This document shows, piece by piece, positions 37,111 to 46,069 of a stretch of DNA of 64,000 nt (positions are counted from its first letter, which is position 1; every line of letters starts with the position of its first letter). The position numbers and the translations under genes are program-made. A model generated the notes under the pieces. It was given only the letters and a program-made list of their open reading frames with translations, was not told the DNA's origin and searched no databases. The stretch lies in assembly GCA_044226845.1 (NCBI GenBank), contig JBGAGG010000001.1:248001-312000 (forward strand), given 5' to 3'. The DNA comes from JAFDZO01 sp044226845. Its GTDB lineage: Bacteria; Bacteroidota; Ignavibacteria; Tepidaquicellales; Tepidaquicellaceae.

Positions 37111-38113
37111 CTCCCAAAAACTCTACAGCATTCTTCCACAATAATTTTTCCTTCAGCTTATTTCCAAAATCCATTTCTTCGATAAGTTTTCCTGGGACAT
37201 GTTCTCCAAGCGGGAAAGGATAATCTGAACCAAGACAAATTTTGTTTTCTCCCATCAGATTTACAATATACTTCAATGCTTCCCTATCGTGTACAAGCGA
37301 ATCCAGATAAAACTTTCCGATATACTCTCTGGGATTTACATTGTTATCTATTGCGCATAAATCAGGCCTTACGTTAAATCCATGCTCAATTCTTCCTATG
37401 GTAAAAGGAAACGAGCCGCCGCCGTGTGCAAAACAAACTTTCAATTTCTTTAATCTCTCAAATACTCCGCCGAAAATCATAGAGCATATTGCTCTTGAAG
37501 TTTCTGCCGGCATACCGACTAACCACGGAAGCCAGTACTTCGGCATTTCCTTTTTCCCCATCATATCCCATGGGTGAACAAAGATGGCTGCGCCAAACTC
37601 TTCAGCTGCCTGAAAAAATTCAAAAAGGTTTTCATCATCAAGGTTCCATTCACCACGCCCTTCACTAGCTTCTATGTGCGAGCCAATCTCTATCCCCGCA
37701 AGCCCAAGTTCCTTAATGCATCGTTCCATTTCTTTAATGGCAAGCTTAGGAGATTGCATCGGAACTGTTCCTAGCCCAATAAATCTATCCGGATAATTTT
37801 TTACAATTCCCGCAATATGGTCATTAAGATACTTTGAAAGGTCAAGTGCATCATCTGGCTCCGCCCAGTAAGAAAACATCACGGGCACAGTGGAAAGCAC
37901 CTGCATATTTACTTTATGTGAATCACACTCGTGAATACGCGTTACAGGGTCCCAGCAGTTGCTTTCAATCTCGCGGAAAAATTTTCCGTCAATCATCATC
38001 TTTGCGCAGCACGGCTTATGATGCTCAAGGTTCACCCATCCGCCATAGCCGTATTTTTCTTTCAGGTCCGCCCAGTTTTCAGGGAGAATATGAGTGTGCA
38101 GATCTATCTTCAT
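37100..38113 (-). CDS. nbaD: 2-amino-3-carboxymuconate-6-semialdehyde decarboxylase (amidohydrolase family)
   Basis: 337 residues. Amidohydrolase-2 fold with ACMSD metal ligands: His6 and His8 (DLHTHIL), His180 (FVHPWDMMG), His230 (FAHGGGSFP) and Asp297 (LGSDYPFPLGE). ACMSD turns the ring-opened product of 3-hydroxyanthranilate into 2-aminomuconate semialdehyde, diverting it from quinolinate and NAD. The dioxygenase gene that makes its substrate lies eight bases upstream on the same strand, which strongly supports the call. Cytoplasmic, zinc-dependent. Confidence 0.9.
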   Translation of the reverse strand: MKIDLHTHILPENWADLKEKYGYGGWVNLEHHKPCCAKMMIDGKFFREIESNCWDPVTRIHECDSHKVNMQVLSTVPVMFSYWAEPDDALDLSKYLNDHIAGIVKNYPDRFIGLGTVPMQSPKLAIKEMERCIKELGLAGIEIGSHIEASEGRGEWNLDDENLFEFFQAAEEFGAAIFVHPWDMMGKKEMPKYWLPWLVGMPAETSRAICSMIFGGVFERLKKLKVCFAHGGGSFPFTIGRIEHGFNVRPDLCAIDNNVNPREYIGKFYLDSLVHDREALKYIVNLMGENKICLGSDYPFPLGEHVPGKLIEEMDFGNKLKEKLLWKNAVEFLGVKL

Positions 38114-38120
38114 TTTATTA

Positions 38121-38639
38121 TCACTTTATCTTGGGCGGAGGAGACATGACTGTTCCGCAATTCTTGCAAGTTCTCAGTTCTTCCGATGCATAAAATTCTT
38201 CAAGCAACGGCGGAAGCTGTTTTACAATATCATTAAGCGTGAAAAACTTTTCATACAATTTCTGATGGCAGTTTTCACAGTACCACTGGAAGCCGTCAAG
38301 CTCGCCTTCATTTCTTTTTCTTTCGATTACCAAGCCGACCGTTCCTGCAGGTCTTCTGGGTGAATGCGGCACTCTTGAAGGAACATAATAAACTTCACCT
38401 TCTTTTATCGGCACAATTTTTTGTACGCCGTCCTCTACTATCCCGACTTCAATATCGCCTTCTACCTGATAGAAAAATTCAGGACCTTCCTGAAAGTGAT
38501 AATCTTTTCTTGAGTTCGGTCCGCCGACAACCATTACTATAAAATCGCCATTGTAGATACATGCATTTCCTACGGGCGGTTTGAATAGATGGCGGTTATC
38601 ATCAATCCATTTTTGAAAATTAATTGGAGGTATATACAT
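38121..38639 (-). CDS. nbaC: 3-hydroxyanthranilate 3,4-dioxygenase
   Basis: 172 residues. Cupin iron dioxygenase with iron ligands His48, Glu54 (YHFQEGPEFFYQVEGD) and His92 (VPHSPRRPAGT), substrate-contact Arg44 and Arg96, plus the bacterial rubredoxin-like C-terminal site Cys121/Cys124 and Cys158/Cys161. It opens the ring of 3-hydroxyanthranilate in tryptophan (kynurenine) breakdown. It pairs with the downstream decarboxylase. Kynureninase and upstream steps are not in the window, so the source of its substrate is not seen here. Confidence 0.95.
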   Translation of the reverse strand: MYIPPINFQKWIDDNRHLFKPPVGNACIYNGDFIVMVVGGPNSRKDYHFQEGPEFFYQVEGDIEVGIVEDGVQKIVPIKEGEVYYVPSRVPHSPRRPAGTVGLVIERKRNEGELDGFQWYCENCHQKLYEKFFTLNDIVKQLPPLLEEFYASEELRTCKNCGTVMSPPPKIK

Positions 38640-38667
38640 AATTTGTTTCTCCTTATATTAAAAAAAA

Positions 38668-40443
38668 TTAATTATTCTGGTTTGTTAAATTTTTTAATGC
38701 TTCGGGAATATTGAGTTTTCCCCAGCCCCATGTTGGATTAGGAAGCTTGCCCATTTTATCTTCCTGAACTGCAGTATTCCTTATTATACTTTTTATTTGC
38801 GAGTTAGTCAGTGTCTTATCATACTGCAACATTAGTGCAATCAGTCCCGTCACGTGCGGAGCAGCAGAGCTTGTTCCGCTGAAAATTCTGTACGTGAAAT
38901 TTTCTCCAGGGGCGAAAGTTGAGTGCCCCGGCGCACAGATATCAATTCCTAAATCTCCTGTGATTGAAGGTCCTCTTCCGCTGTATGTTGCAATATCTCC
39001 TACTGCTCTTTCATTCCATGCAAAGTTAACTGCATACGCTCCGACTTTTATTACACTGTCTGCCGTGGAAGGAAATACAAGTGTGCCTTCAGTTGTAAAT
39101 TTATGCTTCCAATGAGTGGAACCGCTCCATGATTGTGAAACGTCATTAACGCTTCCGCGTATTACAATATTTTTTTTAGGTTCAATGTTTATTGCCCAGT
39201 CTCCCTGTACTGTTGCAGAATCTTTTTTATAAAAGCCAAGTTTCAACAGCATGTATCCTTTTTCACTTTTGCTATATTCATAGGAGATTCTATAATCCTG
39301 CTTTATAAATCCGCTGCCGCTTGTAGGAATGCTATATTTATTATCACCGGGAGCAATGACATCTATGTTTTTAAAATCCCCGGGGTTTCCCTTCCAGTGA
39401 AGTGAAACAAATACTCCGTTATTTTCTTTACCCTCTGATACTCTCGGAGCTTCAACCGTGTAAGAATACTTTCCTCCAGGTTTCAGGGAATCTATAAAAA
39501 CACATCTTGCTGCTGCAAGATTTCCGGTTGCTGTAACAACAGGCATCCCTTCTTCACAATATTGTCGTGCTAATATTTCTTCCGGAGTTGTGCCGTCCAT
39601 TGGCTCCCATGCCCATTCACCGTCTTCAAAGAGTATTACATCTGCACCTTCCTCTTTAAGAAAATTCATCATTGTTGGAAAATTTTTAACAAACCGGGGA
39701 GTATAATCATAACTGTTATTTGCCATTACAATTTCTGCATCCGGTGCAAGACCGTGAAGTTTATGTAATCCGCTTACTCCTCCTATAAGCATTCCTGCAA
39801 CTGATGTACCGTGGTTGAAATCATGGTCGCCTTCATTCTTTATTAAATCTGTCCCTCTTCTTCTGATTGTACCGTCTTTTTGTCTTACTGCTATAACTTT
39901 TGAAGTTTTTAATCCGATGATTTTTTCTCCTACGAGTAATTCCTTTGCTTCAAAATTAGAAGGAATGAAAAACTGCTCTCCGTAAGTTGCATCAGTTTCT
40001 GAAAACCCTGCTTCTTCACCAAAATCTCTTTTGCCGTTTTTATTTTTATCGTTATAAAGAAAATCCATATCGGGATTATAAACTTTTCTGTCTGATATTC
40101 TAAACGGTCCGAAAGTTTTATCTGCTATCTCAAGATAATTTAATATTTCTTTATCGGATATGGCACCGTCATTATTTAAATCAACTCCGTCAGTACCTGA
40201 GGTAAATTTTCCGTCGCCGTTTACATCTATCCAGTTGAACTCGCCGCCGTCTGCAAAGAAAAAGAACGGATGAAAAATATCGATACCTGAATCCATATCT
40301 CCGATGATAATTCCTTTTCCTGTTAGCGGATTGCCCTCTTTATCTACAAATTTTTCTTTGATAACAGTTGTAATTTCCTGGGCATGAACATTAGCGGCAA
40401 CAGTTAGAAATAGTATAGCAAAAAATATTTTTATAGTTTTCAT
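38668..40443 (-). CDS. Secreted subtilisin-like serine protease (S8) with EF-hand-like insert
   Basis: 591 residues. Signal peptide to about residue 21 (NVHAQ). Catalytic Asp51 (GDMDSGID), His211 (NHGTSVAGM) and Ser525 (SGTSSAAPH). Between Asp and His lies a long insert with calcium-binding loops: D-V-N-G-D-G-K-F (about 73-80), D-L-N-N-D-G-A-I (88-95) and D-K-N-K-N-G-K-R (132-139). There is no type IX sorting tail, so it is probably periplasmic or released by another route. It lies 28 bases upstream of the dioxygenase gene on the same strand and may be co-transcribed, though the functions do not obviously match. Confidence 0.88.
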   Translation of the reverse strand: MKTIKIFFAILFLTVAANVHAQEITTVIKEKFVDKEGNPLTGKGIIIGDMDSGIDIFHPFFFFADGGEFNWIDVNGDGKFTSGTDGVDLNNDGAISDKEILNYLEIADKTFGPFRISDRKVYNPDMDFLYNDKNKNGKRDFGEEAGFSETDATYGEQFFIPSNFEAKELLVGEKIIGLKTSKVIAVRQKDGTIRRRGTDLIKNEGDHDFNHGTSVAGMLIGGVSGLHKLHGLAPDAEIVMANNSYDYTPRFVKNFPTMMNFLKEEGADVILFEDGEWAWEPMDGTTPEEILARQYCEEGMPVVTATGNLAAARCVFIDSLKPGGKYSYTVEAPRVSEGKENNGVFVSLHWKGNPGDFKNIDVIAPGDNKYSIPTSGSGFIKQDYRISYEYSKSEKGYMLLKLGFYKKDSATVQGDWAINIEPKKNIVIRGSVNDVSQSWSGSTHWKHKFTTEGTLVFPSTADSVIKVGAYAVNFAWNERAVGDIATYSGRGPSITGDLGIDICAPGHSTFAPGENFTYRIFSGTSSAAPHVTGLIALMLQYDKTLTNSQIKSIIRNTAVQEDKMGKLPNPTWGWGKLNIPEALKNLTNQNN

Positions 40444-40471
40444 TTATAAGTTAAAAATTCAAATTAATTAA

Positions 40472-40963
40472 TTAAACAGTTTTCCCTGCTTTGGCAATTA
40501 TAGCTGAAAACTGGCCTGCATGATACATTGAATGCAGATGCCAGAACATAGCAACCCGTTCCTTTGTTTTGAAAAAATCTTTTTCGGGATTTTCTATTTT
40601 CCCATGAAGCTGCTTTAATTCTTCATCGGTAAGCTCAGAATATATCTTCTTATTTTTTTCAATCACTTCTTTCCATTGTTTTCTAAGAAGAGGTATTGGG
40701 GGATAATTTTCTACCGGTAATAATTTACTCCCCGTACCGAATAACTCATCGTACACGGGGTATAATACATTTCCCTTTCCCATATAAACTGAAAACTCAT
40801 CTTCGTATTTAATAAGATGTCCTAATATCCAGACACCATGACTTTTACCTTCTGCAAATTCCAGTTTCAATTCATCATCTGTCAGCGGGTCGATATACAT
40901 GTTTACCCATACCGACGTTTCAATAAATTGGTTTAAAAGATATTTTGAAATTTCATTTGCCAT
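40472..40963 (-). CDS. DinB-family protein 1
   Basis: 163 residues, four-helix DinB/YfiT-type fold. The metal-site histidines are visible: one in ILGHLIKYEDEFS and two in FWHLHSMYHAGQ. DinB-family proteins include thiol-S-transferases (bacillithiol, mycothiol) and many of unknown activity. It is closest to its tandem neighbour DinB 2: both hold YPPIPLLR-QWK and a related PEKDFFKTK motif. Last of three tandem copies. Confidence 0.85.
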   Translation of the reverse strand: MANEISKYLLNQFIETSVWVNMYIDPLTDDELKLEFAEGKSHGVWILGHLIKYEDEFSVYMGKGNVLYPVYDELFGTGSKLLPVENYPPIPLLRKQWKEVIEKNKKIYSELTDEELKQLHGKIENPEKDFFKTKERVAMFWHLHSMYHAGQFSAIIAKAGKTV

Positions 40964-40978
40964 AGTTTTGCGTTACAA

Positions 40979-41473
40979 CTAAAATTGTGCCTTTCCTGCT
41001 TTAGTAACTAATACTCCTAACTGGCCCGCATGATACATCTGATGCAGCTGCCAGAAAATTATGATTCGTTGTTTTGTTTTGAAAAAATCTTTTTCCGGGT
41101 CTTTCATTCTTCCATGAGGTTCTTCCAGTTCTTCATCCTGAAGTTCAGCATAAATTTTTCTGTTTTTCTCTACAACTTTTTTCCACTGCTCTCGCAGCAA
41201 TGGTATCGGCGGATAATTTTCAACAGGCTGAAGTTTGCTTCCCTGTCCGAACATCTCGTAATACTCGGGATACAGCAAGTCACCTTTTTGCATAAAAACA
41301 GAAAAATCATCATCGCTTGCTATCAAGTGTCCTAGTAGCCATACACCATGATTTTTCCCCGGGGCAATTTCCATTTTTAGTTCTTCATCGGTAAGAGGGT
41401 CAATGTTGCCGCTCACCCAGTCCGCCATTTCTTCGAACTGTTCGGCAAATCTTTTTGAGATTGTATTGCTCAT
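40979..41473 (-). CDS. DinB-family protein 2
   Basis: 164 residues. Same four-helix layout as neighbours, with metal-type His in LLGHLIASDDDFS and FWQLHQMYHAGQ. Shares NYPPIPLLREQWK and PEKDFFKTKQR blocks with DinB 1. Fifteen bases separate it from DinB 1, so co-transcription is likely. Substrate unknown. Confidence 0.85.
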   Translation of the reverse strand: MSNTISKRFAEQFEEMADWVSGNIDPLTDEELKMEIAPGKNHGVWLLGHLIASDDDFSVFMQKGDLLYPEYYEMFGQGSKLQPVENYPPIPLLREQWKKVVEKNRKIYAELQDEELEEPHGRMKDPEKDFFKTKQRIIIFWQLHQMYHAGQLGVLVTKAGKAQF

Positions 41474-41492
41474 TTGGAAAAAAAATTAAAAA

Positions 41493-41972
41493 TTATTTTT
41501 CTTTGGATACTAACATTCCTAGCTGTCCCGTATGATACATAAGATGCAGCTGCCAGTGAACAGCAACATCTTCTTTTGTTTTACAAAAATCATTTTCGCC
41601 TTTTAGCTGTGCCTGAGCTTCATGAAGTTCTGCATCTCTTAGCTCATCATAAATCTTTTTATTTTTCTTCAACATCTCTTTCCATTTTTCCCGCATCTCG
41701 GAAACAGGAGGATAACTATCAAACGGCTGAGGTTTTGTTCCTTCGGCAAACATTTCCTGATACTCAGGATAAATAATTTCTCCTTTTCCCATAAACAATG
41801 CAAAGTCATCTTCGCATGTAATAAGGTGTCCGAAAAGCCATACTCCGTGGTTTCTTCCCGGAGAAACTTCCTTTTTAAAATCTTCATCTGCCAGGCTGCT
41901 AATTATCCAATCTGCCCATCCTGCTGAATCCAGATATTGTTTTGTTAATAATTTCGAAACGGGATTATCCAT
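41493..41972 (-). CDS. DinB-family protein 3
   Basis: 159 residues. Metal-type His in LFGHLITCEDDFA and HWQLHLMYHTGQ. The most divergent of the tandem trio (YPPVSEMREKWK replaces YPPIPLLR-QWK). Nineteen bases upstream of DinB 2 and ten bases downstream of the DUF899 gene, so the five genes appear to form one transcription block. Confidence 0.85.
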   Translation of the reverse strand: MDNPVSKLLTKQYLDSAGWADWIISSLADEDFKKEVSPGRNHGVWLFGHLITCEDDFALFMGKGEIIYPEYQEMFAEGTKPQPFDSYPPVSEMREKWKEMLKKNKKIYDELRDAELHEAQAQLKGENDFCKTKEDVAVHWQLHLMYHTGQLGMLVSKEK

Positions 41973-41982
41973 TATAATATTT

Positions 41983-42564
41983 TTATGATTCCTGTGTTAT
42001 TCTTTCATGCGGAAGCATTTCAATAAAATGCCATACTGAGCAGTACATATCGGTCGGCCCGAACCAGTCACGGTTCACTCTTCTTACTTTTCCGTCATCA
42101 GTTTTTTCAAAGACAGATACTCCGGGCCAGAAATCACCTTTCTCCCCCTGAAATCCCATCTCTTTTGTAAATCCGTTTTCTTTTGATGAATAGCTTGTGA
42201 ACGTCCATCCGCGTGACTTTTTAAATTCTTTATGAGTTTCGATATCATCGCCTGCCATAAAAACAAAGGCGCTCTTGCCTCTGCCTTCTAAATATTTATA
42301 AATTCCGTTCACTTCATCAGCCCACATTGTACAGTATGAGCATCCCTTGCCCATATTATGAATCACAAAAAGATTTTTTTTATCGCCGAACATTTCAGAA
42401 AGCTTTACCTTTCCGCCTTCAGTTGAGGTGAATTCATAATCCTGCGATACAATTGTATCGGCAATTTTTGCATTCAATTCAAGTACCTTCAATCTTCTTT
42501 GCTGGATTTCTTCGTTGAGAGTTTGTACTTCTTTGTTCAATGAGGTTAATTCTTCTTCTGTCAT
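41983..42564 (-). CDS. DUF899 thioredoxin-fold protein 2
   Basis: About 193 residues from ATG at 42564. A longer frame starts at 42621, but the paralog starts MTEEE at the equivalent place, the promoter lies between, and the extra 19 residues are not conserved. A helical N-terminus is followed by a thioredoxin-like core with CxxC-type GCSYCTMWADE and a WFGPTDMYCSVWHF C-terminal block. DUF899 members are predicted thiol-redox proteins. Transcribed into the DinB trio. Confidence 0.85.
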   Translation of the reverse strand: MTEEELTSLNKEVQTLNEEIQQRRLKVLELNAKIADTIVSQDYEFTSTEGGKVKLSEMFGDKKNLFVIHNMGKGCSYCTMWADEVNGIYKYLEGRGKSAFVFMAGDDIETHKEFKKSRGWTFTSYSSKENGFTKEMGFQGEKGDFWPGVSVFEKTDDGKVRRVNRDWFGPTDMYCSVWHFIEMLPHERITQES

Positions 42565-42611
42565 AATTTTTGGATTTGGGATTTTACAGAATATTTGTTG
42601 AATTTCTTTAT

Positions 42612-42658
42612 AACATACCAATAAGGTAAAATAACCTCAAGAAATAAATTAGTGCGGA
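42612..42658 (-). promoter_or_regulatory. Promoter of DUF899 gene 2 with conserved upstream box
   Basis: On the minus strand: box TCCGCACT (42651-42658), 10 bases, TTGAGG -35 (42635-42640), 17-base spacer, TATGTT -10 (42612-42617). The same parts and spacings occur before the paralog. It ends 47 bases before the chosen ATG. Confidence 0.6.
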
Positions 42659-42727
42659 GTATGGTAAGCAGGAAGGAAATATTATAAAACTAAGATTAAA
42701 TTGTTTTAAGGTTTAAACCTGTTATAA

Positions 42728-43309
42728 TCAAAATTCCCTTTTAATATCTTCATGCGGAAGAAGCTCAAGGAAGCGCCACACAGAGCAGTACATATCTGTC
42801 GGCCCGAACCAGTCCTGATTTATTCTTCTTATCTTTCCGTCATCGGTTTTTTCAAGCACTGTTAGTCCGGGTTCAACTTCTCCCTTAGCGTTTTGATAAC
42901 CCATCTCTTTCGAAAAATCATTTTCTCTTGCCGAATAGCTTTGAAATGTCCATCCGCGCGACTCTTTAAATTTTCTATGTGTTTCAATGTCATCATCTGC
43001 CATAAGCACAAATCCGCTTTTGCCGCGTCCTTCAAGATATTTATACATTCCGTTAAAGCCGTCTGCCCACATTGTGCAGAATGAGCATTTGCTTCCCATA
43101 TTATGAACTACAAAAAGATTTTTATTTTCACCGAACATTTGAGATAGCTTTATTTTTCCGCCGTCAAGAGAAGTAAATTCATAATCCATAGATACAGAGG
43201 CTTCTCCTAACTTTGCAGTAAGCTCAACTGCTTTTTTTCTTCTTTCGTGGATTTCGGAGTTTAGAGTGCGGAGCTCCTGATGTATGGATTTCTTTTCTTC
43301 TTCAGTCAT
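42728..43309 (-). CDS. DUF899 thioredoxin-fold protein 1
   Basis: 193 residues. Helical N-terminus (MTEEEKKSIHQELRTLNSEI), then a thioredoxin-like domain: DYEFTSLDGGKIKLSQMFG, KCSFCTMWADGFNG (CxxC site), HRKFKESRGWTF, and the family-specific DWFGPTDMYCSVWRFLELLPHE. Predicted peroxiredoxin/thioredoxin-like redox role, not experimentally defined for DUF899. Tandem paralog of the gene 160 bases downstream; each has its own copy of a conserved promoter. Confidence 0.87.
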   Translation of the reverse strand: MTEEEKKSIHQELRTLNSEIHERRKKAVELTAKLGEASVSMDYEFTSLDGGKIKLSQMFGENKNLFVVHNMGSKCSFCTMWADGFNGMYKYLEGRGKSGFVLMADDDIETHRKFKESRGWTFQSYSARENDFSKEMGYQNAKGEVEPGLTVLEKTDDGKIRRINQDWFGPTDMYCSVWRFLELLPHEDIKREF

Positions 43310-43708
43310 TTTTCTGATTAATAATTAGTAAAGAGTTTAGAACATACAAATACATAAAAATAAGCTCAATGAATGAATCAGTGCGGATAGAGTTTAATGA
43401 ATATTCTTCTATTTTGTGTCAAGAAAATTCTGCAAAATTTAAAAATAATCTCCCTACTAATAGGGAAGATTTTGTGGATTAAAAAATTTGTTATGATTAA
43501 ATTGTCTGCAGGGTAATATTCCTTGAAAATTTTTCACCTGAAAATGCCGATTTTTATTTTGCAGAAATTCAGCAAAAACCCGTCAAGATTATAAAAATCC
43601 GGAAGATATTGTCAAAGCGGAGTTGTTTTTACAATATTGAATGTACTGAAAATTCATCAGAGATGAAAAAAAGTAAAACTGTGTTTTGCCGATTTTAACG
43701 TAAACTTA
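43310..43708. other. 400-base intergenic region
   Basis: It holds the DUF899 promoter (43341-43387), and at about 43428-43508 one copy of a degenerate dispersed repeat that recurs at 61233-61310 (GTCAAGA, a CCCTA...TAGGGA hairpin, and ATTTgTTATGATTAAaTTG). The remaining 200 bases (43509-43708) show nothing recognisable and no gene. Confidence 0.5.
43341..43387 (-). promoter_or_regulatory. Promoter of DUF899 gene 1 with conserved upstream box
   Basis: Minus strand: box TCCGCACT (43380-43387), 10 bases, TTGAGC -35 (43364-43369), 17-base spacer, TATGTT -10 (43341-43346), 31 bases before the ATG. Same architecture as before gene 2; the flanking bases align over about 47 positions. Confidence 0.6.
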
Positions 43709-45031
43709 TTAATTATAAATCAAAAATATAATCGAAATTATACCCAATATAATCAATGTCGGTGTAAGTTCTTTATACTTACCCAATACTAATTTTATAA
43801 TTGTATAGCTCAGAAGACCGAATACAATTCCTTCATTAATAGAGAAAGTAAACGGTATCATTATCATTGCAATAAATGCCGGGAATGAAATTTCAAAATC
43901 AGTCCAGTCAAGACGAGTCATAGGTATCATAAATAAAGCGCCGACTACAATTAAAATGGGAGCTGTTGCTATTGCAGGAATAATAGAAAGCAGCGGCGAG
44001 AAAAACATGCACGGAAGAAATAACAATCCGCCCACAACTGCCGTCAGTCCTGTTCTGCCGCCTTCGCGGATGCCTGTGGCCGACTCTATATAAGCTGTGC
44101 CTGCGCTTGTTCCGAACACTCCCGAGATAACGGAAGAAAATCCGTCAGCTATTAATGACTGTTTTACATTCCTTGGCTGACCGTCTTTATCAAGCAGATT
44201 GCCGGCTTCTGCTATTCCCATGAAGGTTGAAATGCTGTCGAACATATCGACAAAGACAAAAGTAAAAATTACTCCTATAGCGGAAAACTTTAACGCTCCG
44301 AGAAAATCCATACTCATAAACAATGAGAAATCCGGAGCAGCAAAGATACCGTTAAATGTTACAAGTGTCTTCGTTCCGAAATTTACTCCCGATGCATCGC
44401 CCCATAATCTTCCTATGGGAATGGCTAAAATTGTTGTGATGATTATTCCAAGTATCAGCGAAGCAGGGACTTTTTTTATAACTAAAATTATTGTTACAGC
44501 AAGTCCGGCTAAAAACGTAGCTGTCATTGCATTCAGCGGAGCTTTGGATATAAGCGTTGCTTTGTTTGCAATAATGAAGCCTGAATTTTCAAGCCCTATA
44601 AGTGCGATGAATAAACCGATTCCCGATGCAAGCCCCATCCTTACTGAATGCGGAACTGCCTGAAGAATATGAACACGGATATTGGAGAATGACAGAAGCA
44701 TTATAATAACGCCTGACCAGAACACTGTGCCAAGCGCAGCCTGCCAGCTCATTCCCATTCCTATAACGGCAGTGTAAGTGAAGAATGCATTTATACCCAT
44801 CCCCGGCGCAACGATGATGGGATTATTTGCATAAAGTCCCATTGCTATACTGGAAAAAAAGCAGACGAGTACCGTTGCCGTCAGCACGGCTGAGAACGGC
44901 ATTCCTGCATCTTTGAGAATGGCAGGGTTCACGACTATAATATACATGCATGCAAGGAACGATGTTATTCCTGCAAGCACTTCAATGCGTACTGTTGTAT
45001 TGTTCTCGCGAAGACGGAAGAAATTTTGCAT
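43709..45031 (-). CDS. NCS2-family (AzgA-like) purine permease
   Basis: 440 residues with about 12-14 membrane helices. Hallmarks of the AzgA/PbuG branch: FLACMYIIVVNPAILKDAGMP at about 25-45, IVAPGMGINAFFTYTAVIGMGMSWQAALG and the late helix FTFVFVDMFDSISTFMGIAEAG. It imports adenine, guanine or hypoxanthine with protons. Monocistronic. Its start lies 10 bases from the stop of the SRPBCC protein gene on the same strand, so the two may form an operon. Confidence 0.9.
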   Translation of the reverse strand: MQNFFRLRENNTTVRIEVLAGITSFLACMYIIVVNPAILKDAGMPFSAVLTATVLVCFFSSIAMGLYANNPIIVAPGMGINAFFTYTAVIGMGMSWQAALGTVFWSGVIIMLLSFSNIRVHILQAVPHSVRMGLASGIGLFIALIGLENSGFIIANKATLISKAPLNAMTATFLAGLAVTIILVIKKVPASLILGIIITTILAIPIGRLWGDASGVNFGTKTLVTFNGIFAAPDFSLFMSMDFLGALKFSAIGVIFTFVFVDMFDSISTFMGIAEAGNLLDKDGQPRNVKQSLIADGFSSVISGVFGTSAGTAYIESATGIREGGRTGLTAVVGGLLFLPCMFFSPLLSIIPAIATAPILIVVGALFMIPMTRLDWTDFEISFPAFIAMIMIPFTFSINEGIVFGLLSYTIIKLVLGKYKELTPTLIILGIISIIFLIYN

Positions 45032-45041
45032 GGGGTAGTTT

Positions 45042-45986
45042 TTAATTCTTTAACTCACACTGCTTTTTTATGTGTTCCAGAACTCTTGTATGAATTTTAT
45101 GAACAATATAATCGCTCCATAGAGTCCAGTAAAAGTCCGGTTTTATTCTGTTTGTGTACCAGGTTGTTCCTTCTAATAAAGTATTTCCGTTATCAAGCTT
45201 TGTTAATTTGAACTGCCCTTTTTTAGAGACAAAATAGCCGTGAAGATGATCAGGATGAATATCATACGGACTAAGCTCTTTCATTGCCTCTGGCTGATCT
45301 GTAACACTGAACTTCAGAAGATTCGGTTCATCCCATACGGTTATCGGCTCTACAAAACTGCCGGTGGAAAAATTGCAGTGTCTTATTGCTCCTACGCCTG
45401 TGCCTTCTATTTCTGCATTAATAGGATAAGCAATTCCCAATGTGAATAATAGTTCTTTGGGTTCATCTAGCTGCGGAAAAGCTACTACGTTTTGCCAGAC
45501 TTTTTCAGGAGATGAATTGATCTCTATAGAAGTTGTAACTGAGAAAATCTCTTCATTCTTAATCATACCGCCCTCAATACTCATAAGTACAGGAATAATA
45601 AAGATCAGAACACTCATCAACTGAGGCTTTCTTTTTAAAAATTTAGCATCGCCAAGTGCATTACCTATAGCAGCTCCTATAAGAACTCCAATTGATGCGA
45701 AAGGAATTGCCATTATAGCGCAGATCAATCCTTCTAATGCGAACATTATTAATCCTGCTAAAAAAAATAATAGGGAAATAAACGAAATTCTGAAAGCTTT
45801 CCAGAAATCAACATTATTATAATAGGTAACAATAAAAGATGAAAGCATACCCAATCCCACGGGTACTACAAAAAATAAAGCAACTCCATATTCTTTAAAA
45901 AGAAAATATGCTGCCAGGCAGTAAATCCATCCTATAGCGGCAGGTATTACAATTGCATGAGGTTGTTTAGAAGCTGCAGAATTCAT
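45042..45986 (-). CDS. Membrane protein with C-terminal SRPBCC (START-like) domain
   Basis: 314 residues. Four or five membrane helices at about 12-145, with a Gly-rich FASIGVLIGAAIGNALGDA segment, then from about 150 an SRPBCC fold (FSVTTSIEINSSPEKVWQNVVAFPQLDEP...GVGAIRHCNFSTGSFVEPITVWDEPNLLKFSV). START-like domains bind lipids or hydrophobic ligands; here it is fused to a membrane anchor. Same strand as, and just upstream of, the purine permease gene; ligand unknown. Confidence 0.75.
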   Translation of the reverse strand: MNSAASKQPHAIVIPAAIGWIYCLAAYFLFKEYGVALFFVVPVGLGMLSSFIVTYYNNVDFWKAFRISFISLLFFLAGLIMFALEGLICAIMAIPFASIGVLIGAAIGNALGDAKFLKRKPQLMSVLIFIIPVLMSIEGGMIKNEEIFSVTTSIEINSSPEKVWQNVVAFPQLDEPKELLFTLGIAYPINAEIEGTGVGAIRHCNFSTGSFVEPITVWDEPNLLKFSVTDQPEAMKELSPYDIHPDHLHGYFVSKKGQFKLTKLDNGNTLLEGTTWYTNRIKPDFYWTLWSDYIVHKIHTRVLEHIKKQCELKN

Positions 45987-46069
45987 AATAAAAACTAAAT
46001 AATATTTATTGATAAAGCAAATTAAAATTGATAACTTAATAAGTTTATGTCTAAATTTTATTTAAAGTT

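Noticed and set aside
42565..42621. Longer N-terminus for DUF899 protein 2
   Set aside because: The paralog begins at the equivalent of the ATG at 42564, and the promoter -10 box lies inside the extension.
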